This document shows positions 1-12,930 of a stretch of DNA of 64,000 bases, piece after piece; position 1 is the first letter of the stretch, and every line of letters starts with the position of its first letter. The position numbers were made by a program, and so were the translations under genes. Origin of the DNA: Dirofilaria immitis (taxonomy: Eukaryota; Nematoda; Chromadorea; Rhabditida; Onchocercidae). Under the pieces are notes generated by a model. It was not told where the DNA came from and did no database searches. It was given only the letters and a program-made list of their open reading frames with translations. The stretch covers positions 3,090,501-3,154,500 of the forward strand of contig JAKNDB010000079.1 of assembly GCA_024305405.1 (NCBI GenBank), written 5' to 3'.

Positions 1-147
1 CATTTGAATATCATATACTTACTATAAATAAGCCTACGGTAGCTTACTGTAATGAACCACTTACCGTAATGCACAGTAAAGCGTGTTTAATATATTTTTC
101 ATTATACGAAAATACAGTAATGTTTGAAAAAAGAAAGCAAAACTTAC

Positions 148-3100
148 TATTTTGGCATAAATGTCCCGAATGTACGATAGCATTTTTACAAACGCAGTTT
201 ACTGTATCGGTTACAAAGTCTTCTTCACAACGACTTTCATGTCGGCAATCATATGATTCACATTGATTAATGCATGCACCTTGTAATGCTTGATCGACTT
301 TTTGAAGTGTATCATTTAAAAATATTTGACGGATACAACCTATGAAACCGTCATGACCACTGTAAAAAAGCTTAAATGAAATTAGAATTTTCAAAGTAAA
401 ATTCATTTCCTAGTCTCGACTTTCAATATTTCAATAATACTTACAAGAATATTAGTATTTAATAATTCTTATTCATACTTCCTATAAAATTATTTCTTTT
501 TCTATCTAACAATATCAGGCTTTCCTAATTAGAAATTTCCAATTATTAAAATAATAATTTAATCGATTTGAATTTCAAAATATTTTGGACATTAAAATAT
601 TTGATAAATTGTAAAAATATTCCTTGGATATGTATAAAAATATTAATTTACTTACCCACCAATACTTAATCGTATATTATCAAATGAATGTTGCTTAATT
701 ATTGCCGTTGTTACCGTATCATCAACTGAGAATCGTATCGATCCATCACGAATATCAACGATTATCCGATGCCAATATCCATCATTTTTCCTAAAAATTA
801 ATAATTATTTTTAATGAATAATATTTTTATCAATTACTACTATGTATTTCCTTTCTTTCCTCGTTATAAGTATAATTTTATTTTTGAAATAATAATTTGC
901 ATTATTATTTCAAATTTTTATTACTAATAAAAGAATATTTCTCAAAATTTCTCCGATAAAAAATGGCTGAAAAAAGAAATAATTAATTTCATTTCAAAAT
1001 TTTATAAAAATAAAACTTTTCTGTTAACAGAAGAATCGAATTAAGTTCCAAAATAAATAAGTAATTATATTTAAAATTTCATTGAAAGAATCTGTTAACA
1101 TTCGTACAGAATAATTATCGATGTTGCTTACTTAGATTCTAATTTATTACAAATGTTTACTATATTAATTTTCAATATTCGCCTTTATTAAACTTTGACA
1201 AGAATGAAATTCAATCTCAATCGAACAATAATAAATTTTAATAATAAGTAAATGGGTAATGCATAAAAATGCAAACCTTGATTGTGGGATAAGTGCCAAA
1301 TTAATTTGATTATTAATTTGTAAATAAAATGTTCGATCCAGCATTGTGATCATAATTATTTCATTATTTGACGAGAGTATTGTAGCACTTTCAAGATAAG
1401 TACGGAATTCAAAATTTAACAAACCACCATTCCATGTGCCAATTTCAACTGAACTATATTGTTTTCGAATTATCATTGTATGCTCACTTGATTGACCAGC
1501 TAAAAATGATTATTAGAAAATTGGAATTCGGATAATATAAATTGAATAATTATATTAAAGAAGAAAAGATGAGCAAAAAATTATAACGAATAATTAATGT
1601 AATATAATCATAAATATCGTAATATCCATTGTTTGTCTCGTGATATATTGCATATCATAATTTAATTATCATATATCAAATTATAATTACTTACACAATA
1701 AAATTACTAAGTAAATTCTAATTAATTTAATTAAGTAATTTACCTGGCGAATAATTAAAAATCGTATGCATTATTTCAATTACAAACATCGTAAATCACA
1801 AAAAAAATTATTAGTAAGGAAATTTACAGTAATAATCAAATTAGCTTAGTGAATTTGTTCAGGTATATCCATTTCATACAAAGCTAATTAATAATTATTT
1901 CTGAAATAATCAAATAATCTTTCCTTGCCGATTCTTATCATTAATTAAAATATAACATGATTAAATAAAATGATTGTAAAATTATTAAATTAGCAATAAT
2001 TTGAAATCAAAACTTTAACAAATCTTTAATAATTCTTTATCTAAGTTTTCTTTTTTTTTTGTTTTAGCAAATATTGCTAATAAATTTCGAAGAAGCATTC
2101 GTTGAATAAATTTAAAAAATTTATTTGTTATATCAATAAATAACTGATAAATAATTTAACATATACCACTTCCAGTGCATATCATTGGACCAAGTGTCAT
2201 ATAACCCTTATCAATCGTTGGATCATTTAATCGATAGATACCTCGAATTGGAACTTGATTATCTGTCATTACACCATGATCAATTGCTATACCACCGTTA
2301 TCACAATTACACTCTAAAAATTATATATTACAGTAATAAAGAATTATTTATTGAAACTTTAGCAAATTCTTTAGTTTTTTATTTTTAGAAATATTTAAAA
2401 TAAATTTCAAATGAATATAAATGATATGACATTTGATTACATGTTCATAGATTCCTTAACAAATACTACCATATATAATAATAAATTTATCACGTATCAC
2501 GTATGAATGGATATTACGTATCTCAAAATGAAATTTTACGTTATTTAAAATTGAAAAATAATTTTATCTTATCTCTAAAAATTTTTAATCAAATTATTAT
2601 TATTTGAAAAATAAATTCTTACTTGCACATTTATCATCTTGACAAGGACATGTTCCGTCAATTCCTCCAAGTCCGCCGAAAAATTCACTTGAGATTGACG
2701 TAAACCACGTTCTCATATTATCGAATCTACAAAGTGAAGTAATTCGATATCTTTTATTTTAATACAATGATAATTTTATGCTGATAAGTTGTACTGAAAT
2801 TTTAATCATTTTTAAGAACTAATCAGATAAATTACGTTAAGCAGAATGTCTTAACGATTGAAATTATTGATTTTATCAATGTTTAGTTATAATAATATCA
2901 GAAATTATCAGATGGATAAAACTTAGTGACCTAATAATTCTTACTATCAGAATTCATTCTAATTTTTAAAAATTGTAAATTGAAATTGAAATATTTCCAA
3001 GATGAAATAAAATAATCATATCTGAATAAAAAAAAATAATTACGAATCTCTACCTAAGTGGTGCCATACGACAAGTATATTGTACTACTTGTGAGCAAGA

Positions 3101-6100
3101 TTCTGAATGATTCTTCAAACTTTGCAGAAGTTCATCGTTGAATAATCTAAAATTAGATTAAATTTATTATTCAAATTTGATAGCAAAATGGATTTATAAT
3201 AATTGATATTTGATAAAATCAAATTTATCAAAATTAAAAAAATATTCAAAGTATCAATGAAACTTACTTATAATTAACTATCATATGAATATCACCCAAA
3301 TCTTTGCTATGAATCGTCGTTTTATCTGGCATATTATGTGTGACAATTGTTTTACCATTTTCACAATATGCATATGTTTCAGGTAAAGGTCCAGAACTAT
3401 CCGGATCAATAATATACATTCCGGATACTGTATTACCTTCACGAAATATCTCATCACAATTTCGCGGTAAAAGTGCTTCAAAAAAATGCAAATTTTTTTT
3501 TATTTTTAATAAATAAACATTAAAATGGAAAAAGAAAAATTGTAAAAGAATAAATTATTTTCTAATAAAATCAAATATTTCGCAAATATCAATTTGACGC
3601 ATTTAAATAAATCAATAATTTTTGAATGTTTAAATTTTAATATTTTTAATTAAATTTATGAAAAAACATTTTAGAAAAAAAAATTACAAAATTGACAGGA
3701 TGATCCAATGAATCCTTTACGACATATACAAATAGGTGTATTACTATCTTTTATACATTCAATAAAATTTTTACAATTTGTTGCTTCATCATTTTCACAA
3801 AGTTGTTTCATTGGTTGATCTAAAATACAATTAAAAATTTTTAAACAAAAAAATTTTTCATCGTAAAATTTTGCGAAATTGCAACAATTTTTTTCGCGCA
3901 AAATGATATTAAAAGAATAATTTCTCGAAAATTTTCATTTTAGAAGATTTAAGAAATTGATAATTTCACTGATAAAATTTAATTTATCATTTGATCATTT
4001 AAGAACTATTACATTCGTACATTTTTCTATAAAAATTTTTTTGATGAAAAAAGTAAGTGAAAATAACTTAGGTAAGAGATGTTTAGATAAAGATAAGTGA
4101 TAATGAATCAGGTAGTAAGATTTATTGTGAGTGAAAAATTAAGCATAATTATGATCAGTAGTATTATCATTAATATGTTTTTCAATTTTATTTACATTTC
4201 TATTTTGTTCTTAGAAAATTCGGGAATGATACTGATTCAAGAGATAAACAAAAATAAAAATAATTATAGTAAGATATTTGAAAATCTTATATATAGTGAA
4301 AATATCGTATAATAAGGAAAAAATAATAGTAATAATAATTAATCACTAATTTTAATCACTAAAATAATTAATCATAGGATGGAAATAATTTTTATTAAAA
4401 TTTTAATACTTAATTTTTCAATAATCTAACAATCAAATATGGAGTCAAAATTCGAGAAAAAATCAGCAAGAAATATAATAATAATTATAACTACAGTTTT
4501 GAAAGATAATCTCAATTAATCTATGATAAAGTTATGCTTAATAAAAGTTTTACAAACCTGTGATAACTTTCCATGGAATATCTTCTTTCAATCCAATATG
4601 TTTATCATCTTCGATCTAAAATTGTATATAATATTTTTAATATTTGATTTTCTAATTTTTAAAATTAATTAATTTAAATTCTTCTCCTTGAATTTGTTTC
4701 TTTCATTTTTGACGAATCAAAATATATAAAGTAAATAAAAATACCAAAGAATAATTGTTTAATTATTCTACCTGTACTAAATATAAATTAATTATAAATT
4801 TTTTTAAATATAATAATTAAAATTTATATTTAAAAATCATTTCCTCCTTTTCTTGCAACTACTGATAATGCCTAATGATATGTCGAAATTTGATAATATT
4901 TTCATTTCATAAATTTGGCTAATACTATCTATCTATCATTTCTTGTATTCATCCGCAATAATGGACCGCAATAATGGACCGCAATAATGGGTAAGAATTA
5001 TTAAGGAGAAAATGAATATTAAATAAAAATTAGTTTAAATTAAATATATTATTAAACACTTTAGAATTAATTCCATTCCAATGATCAAGTTACCTCGTCT
5101 ATTTTGCTTATCAAATTATCAAATTATTTCTGATATTACTTTTAGTCCCATCTATTGTATCGTAATAATTTTATTTTTTAAAAATCTTTTTGAGCATAAT
5201 TTTATTAAATATAATTTTAAGAATTTTAAAATATTATTTTTAAAATAATTTTTCAAAAATTTTGAACTTATCACTTACATGCTCAGATTCAGAATCAATT
5301 TCAAGTTTATATTCTGATTCTGTATTATATTCATTCATCTGCTCGTCAGTAATTTCATCCAATGATTTCTTGCCGGTATTCAATACCGGTAAAATTCTAC
5401 TTTCTGGAACCGTTACAATGCTTAGACTACGTCTATCGCAACTTCGCAATTCTACATTCGTATTTACCTGTAATATTTTTACTCAATATCTGTTATTGTT
5501 ATATTTTCTGAAATAAAATGATTAATAATACCTTTGGTGAACCTTTAGCATATCCATCGATTACGTCAAAATAATCGACGTAAATTCCACGTAAGCATCC
5601 GGATAAGCCAACTTCATTATCACCAGCACAAAAGAATAATTCTTTATCAAATCTATTAAATAAAATTAATTTACAAAAATGATCGATTATTTGCACAAAA
5701 ATTATCTAAACTAAATAACTTCTAATAAATTTGTCAAATTCTCGAGAACATAAATAATGGAAGAATTTAGTTTAAATTAATTTTAATTATTATCAAAGGA
5801 AGAGATAAAACAAACGATATTTTAAATGTTTAGCATAGTTTCACCTGATATGATATTCCTTATCATCTGTAATTAAATTTGCTGATTTTGCTTTACCATT
5901 AAGAATCATTCGAACTGTATTTGAGCTATATTCAAATTCCAATAAAATTTGATTGAATCTGGTGAAAAAATTCAAAATAAGTTTGAAAAAATAATCCAAA
6001 AGTTGGAAATAATTATCAGTACTATTTTAACAAATTATCACTACATTGATAATCAAATAGTAGATTCAAAATGTCTTTCTCCAATTTTGATTATTATAGC

Positions 6101-9100
6101 ACTTTATGAAAGCATTATATATGAGATATTCATAAAATTCAATTTAAGGAACTTAATGAAAAATAGGAATTTTAGATTAGATTACATTTAATTTAAATTT
6201 AATTCAATCTTTGCTAGTAATCAATAATCGATATGCTCAGTTCATTCTAATCATTATGATCAATGGTGATTATTCCATGTTTAATTATTTCATAACTAAT
6301 AAATGATTGAATTTTGTTGAAAATTTAACTCCTGATTTCACGGGTTATTTTTATAAAATTGAAAAATTGTAGAGTAATTTATCGTTTATAAACCATGATT
6401 GATAACTTACTTATCACTATCAAGGGTAACATTATCAAAACTGATTTCAGCAAGATTGGCAATTGTTAATCGTAATTGTCCATAAATAAGTGCTAATTTT
6501 AATTTACCAATTGGTTTATTAGTTTCAAGAGATAAGATTGTTCCATGAATTATCAATCCCTCATTTACATCTGTCTAAAATGATAAATATTAATTTATTC
6601 GGGAACTTATTTTTTCTTTTTAAATTTTTCAAATGTTTAATTATGCCAAGAAAGATTTAATCAATTTATAGAATTTATTCAATTTAATTAATTGAATATT
6701 TCATGTCGAGAAATTTATTCATTCTCGATAAATAAGCTCAAATTTATTAATACGTATCAAATTCATAAATTTTTCATTTTTAACTACTATTAATTAAAAT
6801 GTCTTTATAATTATATTTAGTTTTTATTAATTACTTTTACAAAAAAAATATGATAATGATTTCAATATTGATTATTTTGCTTAATTTACCTTAAAATCAA
6901 TTGATATGATAGTAGGTTGTGATTCATCATCGTTGATCTTATAAGAAATATATTGATCCCAGGATACATTCAATGTTTTCATGGCTAAAAAAAGGCTTTT
7001 TTTTTCTATTTGTTTTTACGGAAAAACTTTTAACAAAATACAGGAAAAATTTTATTTACATAATTGCGAAATATTTTTGATACTATCAATAAACCTTTAT
7101 CACATCGCTCGCCTGATTGATAAGTACCACGACAATCGCATACAGCTGTATGAAATAAATCAATACATGTACCCTAAAAATTTCTATTTAAAATTAAAAT
7201 TACTAATTTCATTAAAATGTTCCCTTCAATAGATAACAAATAAAATCATTTCAAACTTATCTAACATTTTATTTTCCTAAATGATAGTAATTTATTGAAT
7301 TTAAAAAGATTGGAATTAATTCCTAAAATTACAAAAGAACAAATTAGTTTAAATAATTCTTTGAATAATCTTAATGTTTTCTAAATAGCATTACACGTAT
7401 AACACGTATATAATTACGTCAAAAATCGATATAACGTAAACTGATTATGAAGTATTGAAATTGTATTAATTTAATAAAAATTTTAATTAAAAATTAAAAC
7501 CTTATTACAGTATTCATTGGTACAAAGCGTATCACAATTATTTCTAATTTTTTCAGAACGTTTATATTCATCAAATTGAAATACAAAACGATTACCAATC
7601 GTTAAACCAACGATTGTAACACAACCAATTATACCGTTTATTCCATCTTTGAAATTGATTATAAGGAATTAAAGAAAAAAAAAGAGGCAAAGAATTAATC
7701 GATCACAAAATTCCCATTGTAATTAGCTGATAAGTTTAATTATTGATTTTTAATGGTAGAATTTTTTTTTGAATACTTGATAATTTAATCTTAAAATTAA
7801 AATTATATCAAGGATATGATATCATGAAAATTATCGATTTTTTTTACTTTTTAATCGATCAATGCAAATCATTAAAGCAAAAGAATAATAATGATAATAG
7901 TAATGATAATTGGAATAATGATGATAATAATAATGAATATTTTATAAATGATGTTGAAATTAAAACATATGCATATGCTAGCAAATTTCTTTCAAACAAA
8001 TTTTCTTCGAGATAAATCTTAATCACTGTGATAATAAATATTATTGATTAAATATTATTGAAATACTATTGATTTTTATTTTTTAAATCTTTATAAATTA
8101 ATGAAAATGACAAACCGTTACTTCCAATTGTAATACCAAGTTGCATATGATTCGCAATTTTAATATTATCAATAAAATCATATGAATCTATCGTTCCTTC
8201 ACCATAAACTATTTTTAGCATTTTATTTTCTAAATTTAACTGAATTGACATTGAATATTCAATGCCATTATTTGCACCTAAAATTTTTTAAATTATTAAA
8301 TTAAATGATAAAAAGTTAATGAAATTTTATCAAAGTAACATAGTAAAATTGATTGTAAAGTTTTTTTTAATTTTTTTTGGCTTTTTTTCTATTTTTGAAA
8401 CGATAAATTTTTCAATTAATTAATTTTTGTTAGAAAAAAAAAGAAAATTTTTATTATATTTTCTTAATTAAAAATTTTTTTTGTAAGAGTGAAAAAGAAG
8501 AAAGAAAAATTTGCAAATAAAAAGTTTTAATATTTTTTAATTTTAATTTTGGAATATGTAATATGATTCATTGATATTATGTGATCCAATCGTGGTATAA
8601 GAATATCTTATATAATCGTGATATAAGAGTATCTTATATAATAAAACTATAAGAAATCTTGGTGTTATATTTAAGTTTATAAATATTATTGATTGTTATA
8701 TTTCGAGAAATGCTTGATTTATTGCAACATAATGCAGGTGAATTCGACCAACCTGGCAATTGTTTTTAGTTTTTTAATAAGTTTCCCTTGACCATCAACC
8801 AAATCAACAGCAATTGCTGCATTATCAATACATGCTGATAGCTAAAAGAAAAAAAAGAAATAATGATCGATAGATCAATTATCCTGAAAAGATTTCTTTT
8901 CTAGAAAATCAAACTTATACCTATCCAATATACAATCATTTATTCGCGGGAGTGATTGATGCTTTTAGTAACTTTATGAAAATTTGAAAAATCGAAAATG
9001 AACTAATCTTGATAATAATGAAATATTATTTTGAAGTAAAAAAAAAATTATTAACATAATAGATCATAAATACTATTAAAGTTTTAAGTAAAGTTTATTG

Positions 9101-10655
9101 TTTTTGGTATTTCTTATTTAAGTAATCTTATCTTATGGTTTTTGAATTTTTTGACAGAATTAAATTTTACACTTTTCTTTTAATTAATATTTCCTTTTTC
9201 CCTACTTTTCCCTCTCTTTCTTCTGTTAAATATTTTAGATAAAATAATTTAACGAAATGAAATGATAAAAAAGGAATTCTATACAAATGCTATTTATTAA
9301 ATTTATTGTTTTTCAAATTTTTTCAACAAAAATTTTTCGATAGAATTTAATAAATTGACAATAATTAAAATAAATTAAATTTGAAATTGCTAATATTATT
9401 TTAAGTTTTATCATTTCTTTTAATTTCTTTCAGATTTTTTTTTTTTGCTTATTTTAATGAAAAGAAAATATTGATAGAATAGATATTTATTGAGTTGGTT
9501 ATGAGAATTTTTAAGAATTAAACCACATCTCAATCTCGCGTTTTTCGTCAAGATTTCACGAAGCAAATTGTTTAGATATCAATTATATAAAATATGAATC
9601 ATATAAGGTAGCACTATTGTATTTAATCTTTTTTACAGTAAAAAAATTTTAATTCATACCATACTCATATCATTTCAATTCAATAATACGGTAATGGAAA
9701 AAATTTGAACTTGCAACTTTAAAGTAAATTTATTCATGCTTAATTTTACTGAAAACAGAAATTTTCACTTTTTATTATCAATAAAAATAAATTCTATTTT
9801 TACTTCCACTTTTTTAACAAAATGAATATAATTACTGTAATGAATTAATTACTGTACAATAAATATATTTTGCAAAATTTTTGAAATAATAATTGTAAAA
9901 TAAAAATGCTGCAAGCAAATTATTGATAAATTGTTGTATGATATGACTGTAAAAGGAAAAGAAAATAAATTATTGTTACATACAATGAATAGGGTCTCTT
10001 CCATTCCTTGTGCTGATAACGTTATCAAGCGTCCATCGATTGATCTTGTACGAAAACGCATTGGTAAGATCAATTGTGGTCCATCATCTTTAAATAATTC
10101 ATTAATGAAAGATTACTGAGAAGGAAGGAAAAAAATGCATCAAAAATATTAATTTCAAAAAATTCAATTTTTATATTTCATTGTGATAAAGCAAGTTATA
10201 TGATAATAATAATTTTCTAGAAATCATCAATCTTATCAATATATTACAATAATAATGCTTAATTGAAAATAAATAATTTTCCATTAAATATTTATATTTA
10301 AAAGTTAAATTTCGATTTTTTCTATCACTTTTTCTATTCCTTAAAATTATTAAATTTAATTAAATTTTATAGGAATTAAAATTATTAAATATATTTAATA
10401 ATATGAAATTCTTATCGCTCAAATCTGTAAATTTATAAAATTTAAATTGAAATTAATTATTGGTATATTAATTAAACTGATAATCTGTTTATAGGAAAAT
10501 AATAAAAATAAACATACCTGAATAATTCCATTCAATAAACTGATATTCAACATATGATTTTTATCTAATAATGTAACAACCTGAGCTGGAATTTCAGTTT
10601 GTGCATTTAGCAATGAATACAATATATTTAAGCATAAAAACCCGTAATATAGCAT
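148..10655 (-). CDS. Caspr/neurexin-IV-like adhesion receptor, N-terminal 20 exons, C-terminus beyond the left edge
   Basis: Cell-surface adhesion receptor of the neurexin superfamily. Exons, 5' to 3': 10655-10518, 10115-9984, 8841-8753, 8278-8116, 7646-7501, 7173-7095, 6984-6890, 6574-6411, 5958-5845, 5652-5532, 5467-5279, 4615-4558, 3819-3688, 3475-3268, 3146-3054, 2726-2623, 2313-2167, 1499-1277, 790-656, 359-148. Order: signal peptide, laminin G1 ending DGINGIIGCV, EGF (CDTLCTNEYCNK, then VCDCRG), laminin G2 ending GLSGCLRG, acidic linker (5467-4558), EGF (FIECIKDS...CICRKGFIGSSC), fibrinogen-like domain (NCDEIFREGNTVSGMYIIDP, then FFGGLGGIDGTCPC and CNCDNGG), laminin G3 (GHDGFIGCIRQ) and a third EGF. 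The fibrinogen-like segment between EGF and laminin G is typical of Caspr/CNTNAP, not classical neurexin. No N-terminal discoidin domain is visible; C. elegans ITX-1 or NLR-1 are the likely relatives, undecided. About 910 codons lie in the window; the last laminin G domain, membrane segment and tail are expected further left. Phases agree at every junction except two: the second exon opens with TAA, and 8841-8753 is one base long. Family very likely; first exon less sure. Confidence 0.85.
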
Positions 10656-11369
10656 AATAGCCTGTAATTAAATATATTTTTAATTCAATTAATCAGAAAT
10701 TAATAATAGTTTAAATTGAAATTAAAATTTAATAATGGATAATAACTTATATCTAAACGAATATTTAAATAATTTATCATAATATTATAATTAAATAAAA
10801 TAGCTTATATTAAAATATCATCGAAAAATATTAGCTAATTAGAAATGATGGATTGATTTACCTGTGTAAATGCTTAAATATGTTGTTATAATTTTATTAA
10901 ACTTTTATCAATTCTTAATTATGATTATCTCTTCTATTATCAAATTTTATCAAAGTGATTCTTTCATCTTTCTACTTCTATTTTCATCTTCTCTTCATTC
11001 TCATTCCTACATAATCTTTTCTATAACCATTGAAAATATATTTTCATTATTTGAATAAGTTTTTAAGTAATTGATATTTAATTTAAATTTAATTAAAATA
11101 TACGTATAGCATAGAAATAAGATAAAATTTAAAAAAAAACATTTGAATAAGAAAAAAAAAAGAAAATATAATCGAAAAGTATTTCATTCTTTTAATACAA
11201 CTCAAATGAATGAGCATGGACAAAAAAAAAGCTTAGGCTTAGAATGATACTCTCGAAATAGAAGAGACATTGGAGTTTGGGCGCTTATGTCAACAGATAA
11301 GCAAAACTATCATTTTCTATGCTTTTATATGTATGCACACTTAGTCATTGCTAATTTCATTCATTATAC

Positions 11370-11475
11370 CACCACCATCATCATCATCGTCATCATCATT
11401 ATCATTATCATTATCATCATCATTATTATTATCGTCATCATCATCATCATTGTCATTATTATTTATCATTATCAT
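11370..11475. repeat. ATC/ATT trinucleotide microsatellite
   Basis: Interrupted run of CAT, CGT and TAT triplets (ATCATC, ATTATC, GTCATC). Imperfect, non-coding, intergenic. Confidence 0.85.
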
Positions 11476-12640
11476 TTATCATTATTGACAATGCCATTAA
11501 TATTACTAATTTTTATTATTACCATCAATTGCTATACTATCAGGCAGCACTATTATCAACAATGCTTATATCAATTGATATAAAAATTAGAATAAAATAA
11601 ACTTCTAATAAAACGAATTTTAATAAGTATGAATAAAGAATAATGAAGAAATATCAAAAAAAAATTTGTCAAAATTGTTTGATAGATTAGTATATAAAAT
11701 ACGTGTTTACGTGTTACGTGTGCAATCATACGTTAAGTACAATTATTTTATGCTAATTTATACATAAAAGATTTATTTATCATTTTTTAAAATTCTCGAC
11801 ATCCTATTTATCATTAAATAAATCGTATGCTTTATTTTTTCAAAATTTGACTAAACAATCATTTCCTTCGCTTTATTTGATCATTGATATGAATGACAAA
11901 CGATTATTTTAATAAAACATAATCAATAAAATAAACAAATAATAAACATGTAAACAAGCAGATGATATTCAATGATATAATTATAAAAATAATAACATTT
12001 TAATTGGAATTTTTAATTTTTACAATTTTAATTGATCAAAATTTTGATGTAAAAAAATTGGCACTAATTAAAATGTTAAATTAATAATATTTTATAAATA
12101 ATTTTTACATTCATTTCAAAATCTATCATTCGATCCAATATCATTCAATAATAATTTGACAACATCATGAATTTGCTTAAAATAAAAAAAGCTTTGAAAA
12201 ATTGACTTTTAGTAATGAATGAAAAAAATTTTTTTGCATAATTATCATATGATTATTAATTTCAAGATAAATTTCAAGATAAAAGATAAAAGATAAAAGA
12301 GCTTTATTGATTTTAAGATGAAAAAAACTAACACTCTTTTGATAAATTTTATGCAATGTAATTTTTAAATATAATGAAAAATTGAAATGGTATAAATAAA
12401 AGGATTCATTAGTTGTACAGTATATAATTTTTGTAATTGTGACATCAATTAATTCTAAATAATACTACAGTATCTTGATAATGATAGAGAAACGTTGATA
12501 CTGTTACAATACTATAATATGCATATTGCTAATTAAATCTTTATCAGCACATGTATCCTTTCAAATGTCATATTCACTTATGTTCATCTACTATATCTAT
12601 TTCCATATATGTACTGTATTTATACAGAAAAAATCATATA

Positions 12641-12930
12641 TCATATTGCAATATCGTTGTATCGTATCGTAATTATTACAAAAATATCGAATAGTGAATT
12701 TAAATAATATTATTCCTGCACGTATACTGTATCTGAGTATATCGATACGGTATCAAAAATATTACTAGCATAAACTGCGGTTGAAATTTTTCCCAGCTAA
12801 AACTTGATACTACTTGATAATGGTATCTCGAAAGAAGATAATAAAATCCTAATTTACAACAATTTTCAATATTAAGATTCACTATTCGATATTTATATAG
12901 TAATTACGATACAACAATATTGTAATATGA
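12641..12930. mobile_element. Foldback / MITE-like element of about 290 bp
   Basis: Two arms of about 63-72 bp (12641-12712 and 12868-12930) are reverse complements of each other at roughly 80% by eye. They share AATATT, ATTCACTATTCGATATTT and TAATTACGATAC in inverted order, around a 155-bp centre. The centre has no open frame. Such foldbacks are typical of non-autonomous DNA elements. No target-site duplication was firmly identified, so the mobile origin is an inference. Confidence 0.5.

Noticed and set aside
11287..11583. 98-codon polyisoleucine open frame
   Set aside because: Produced by the ATC/ATT microsatellite.
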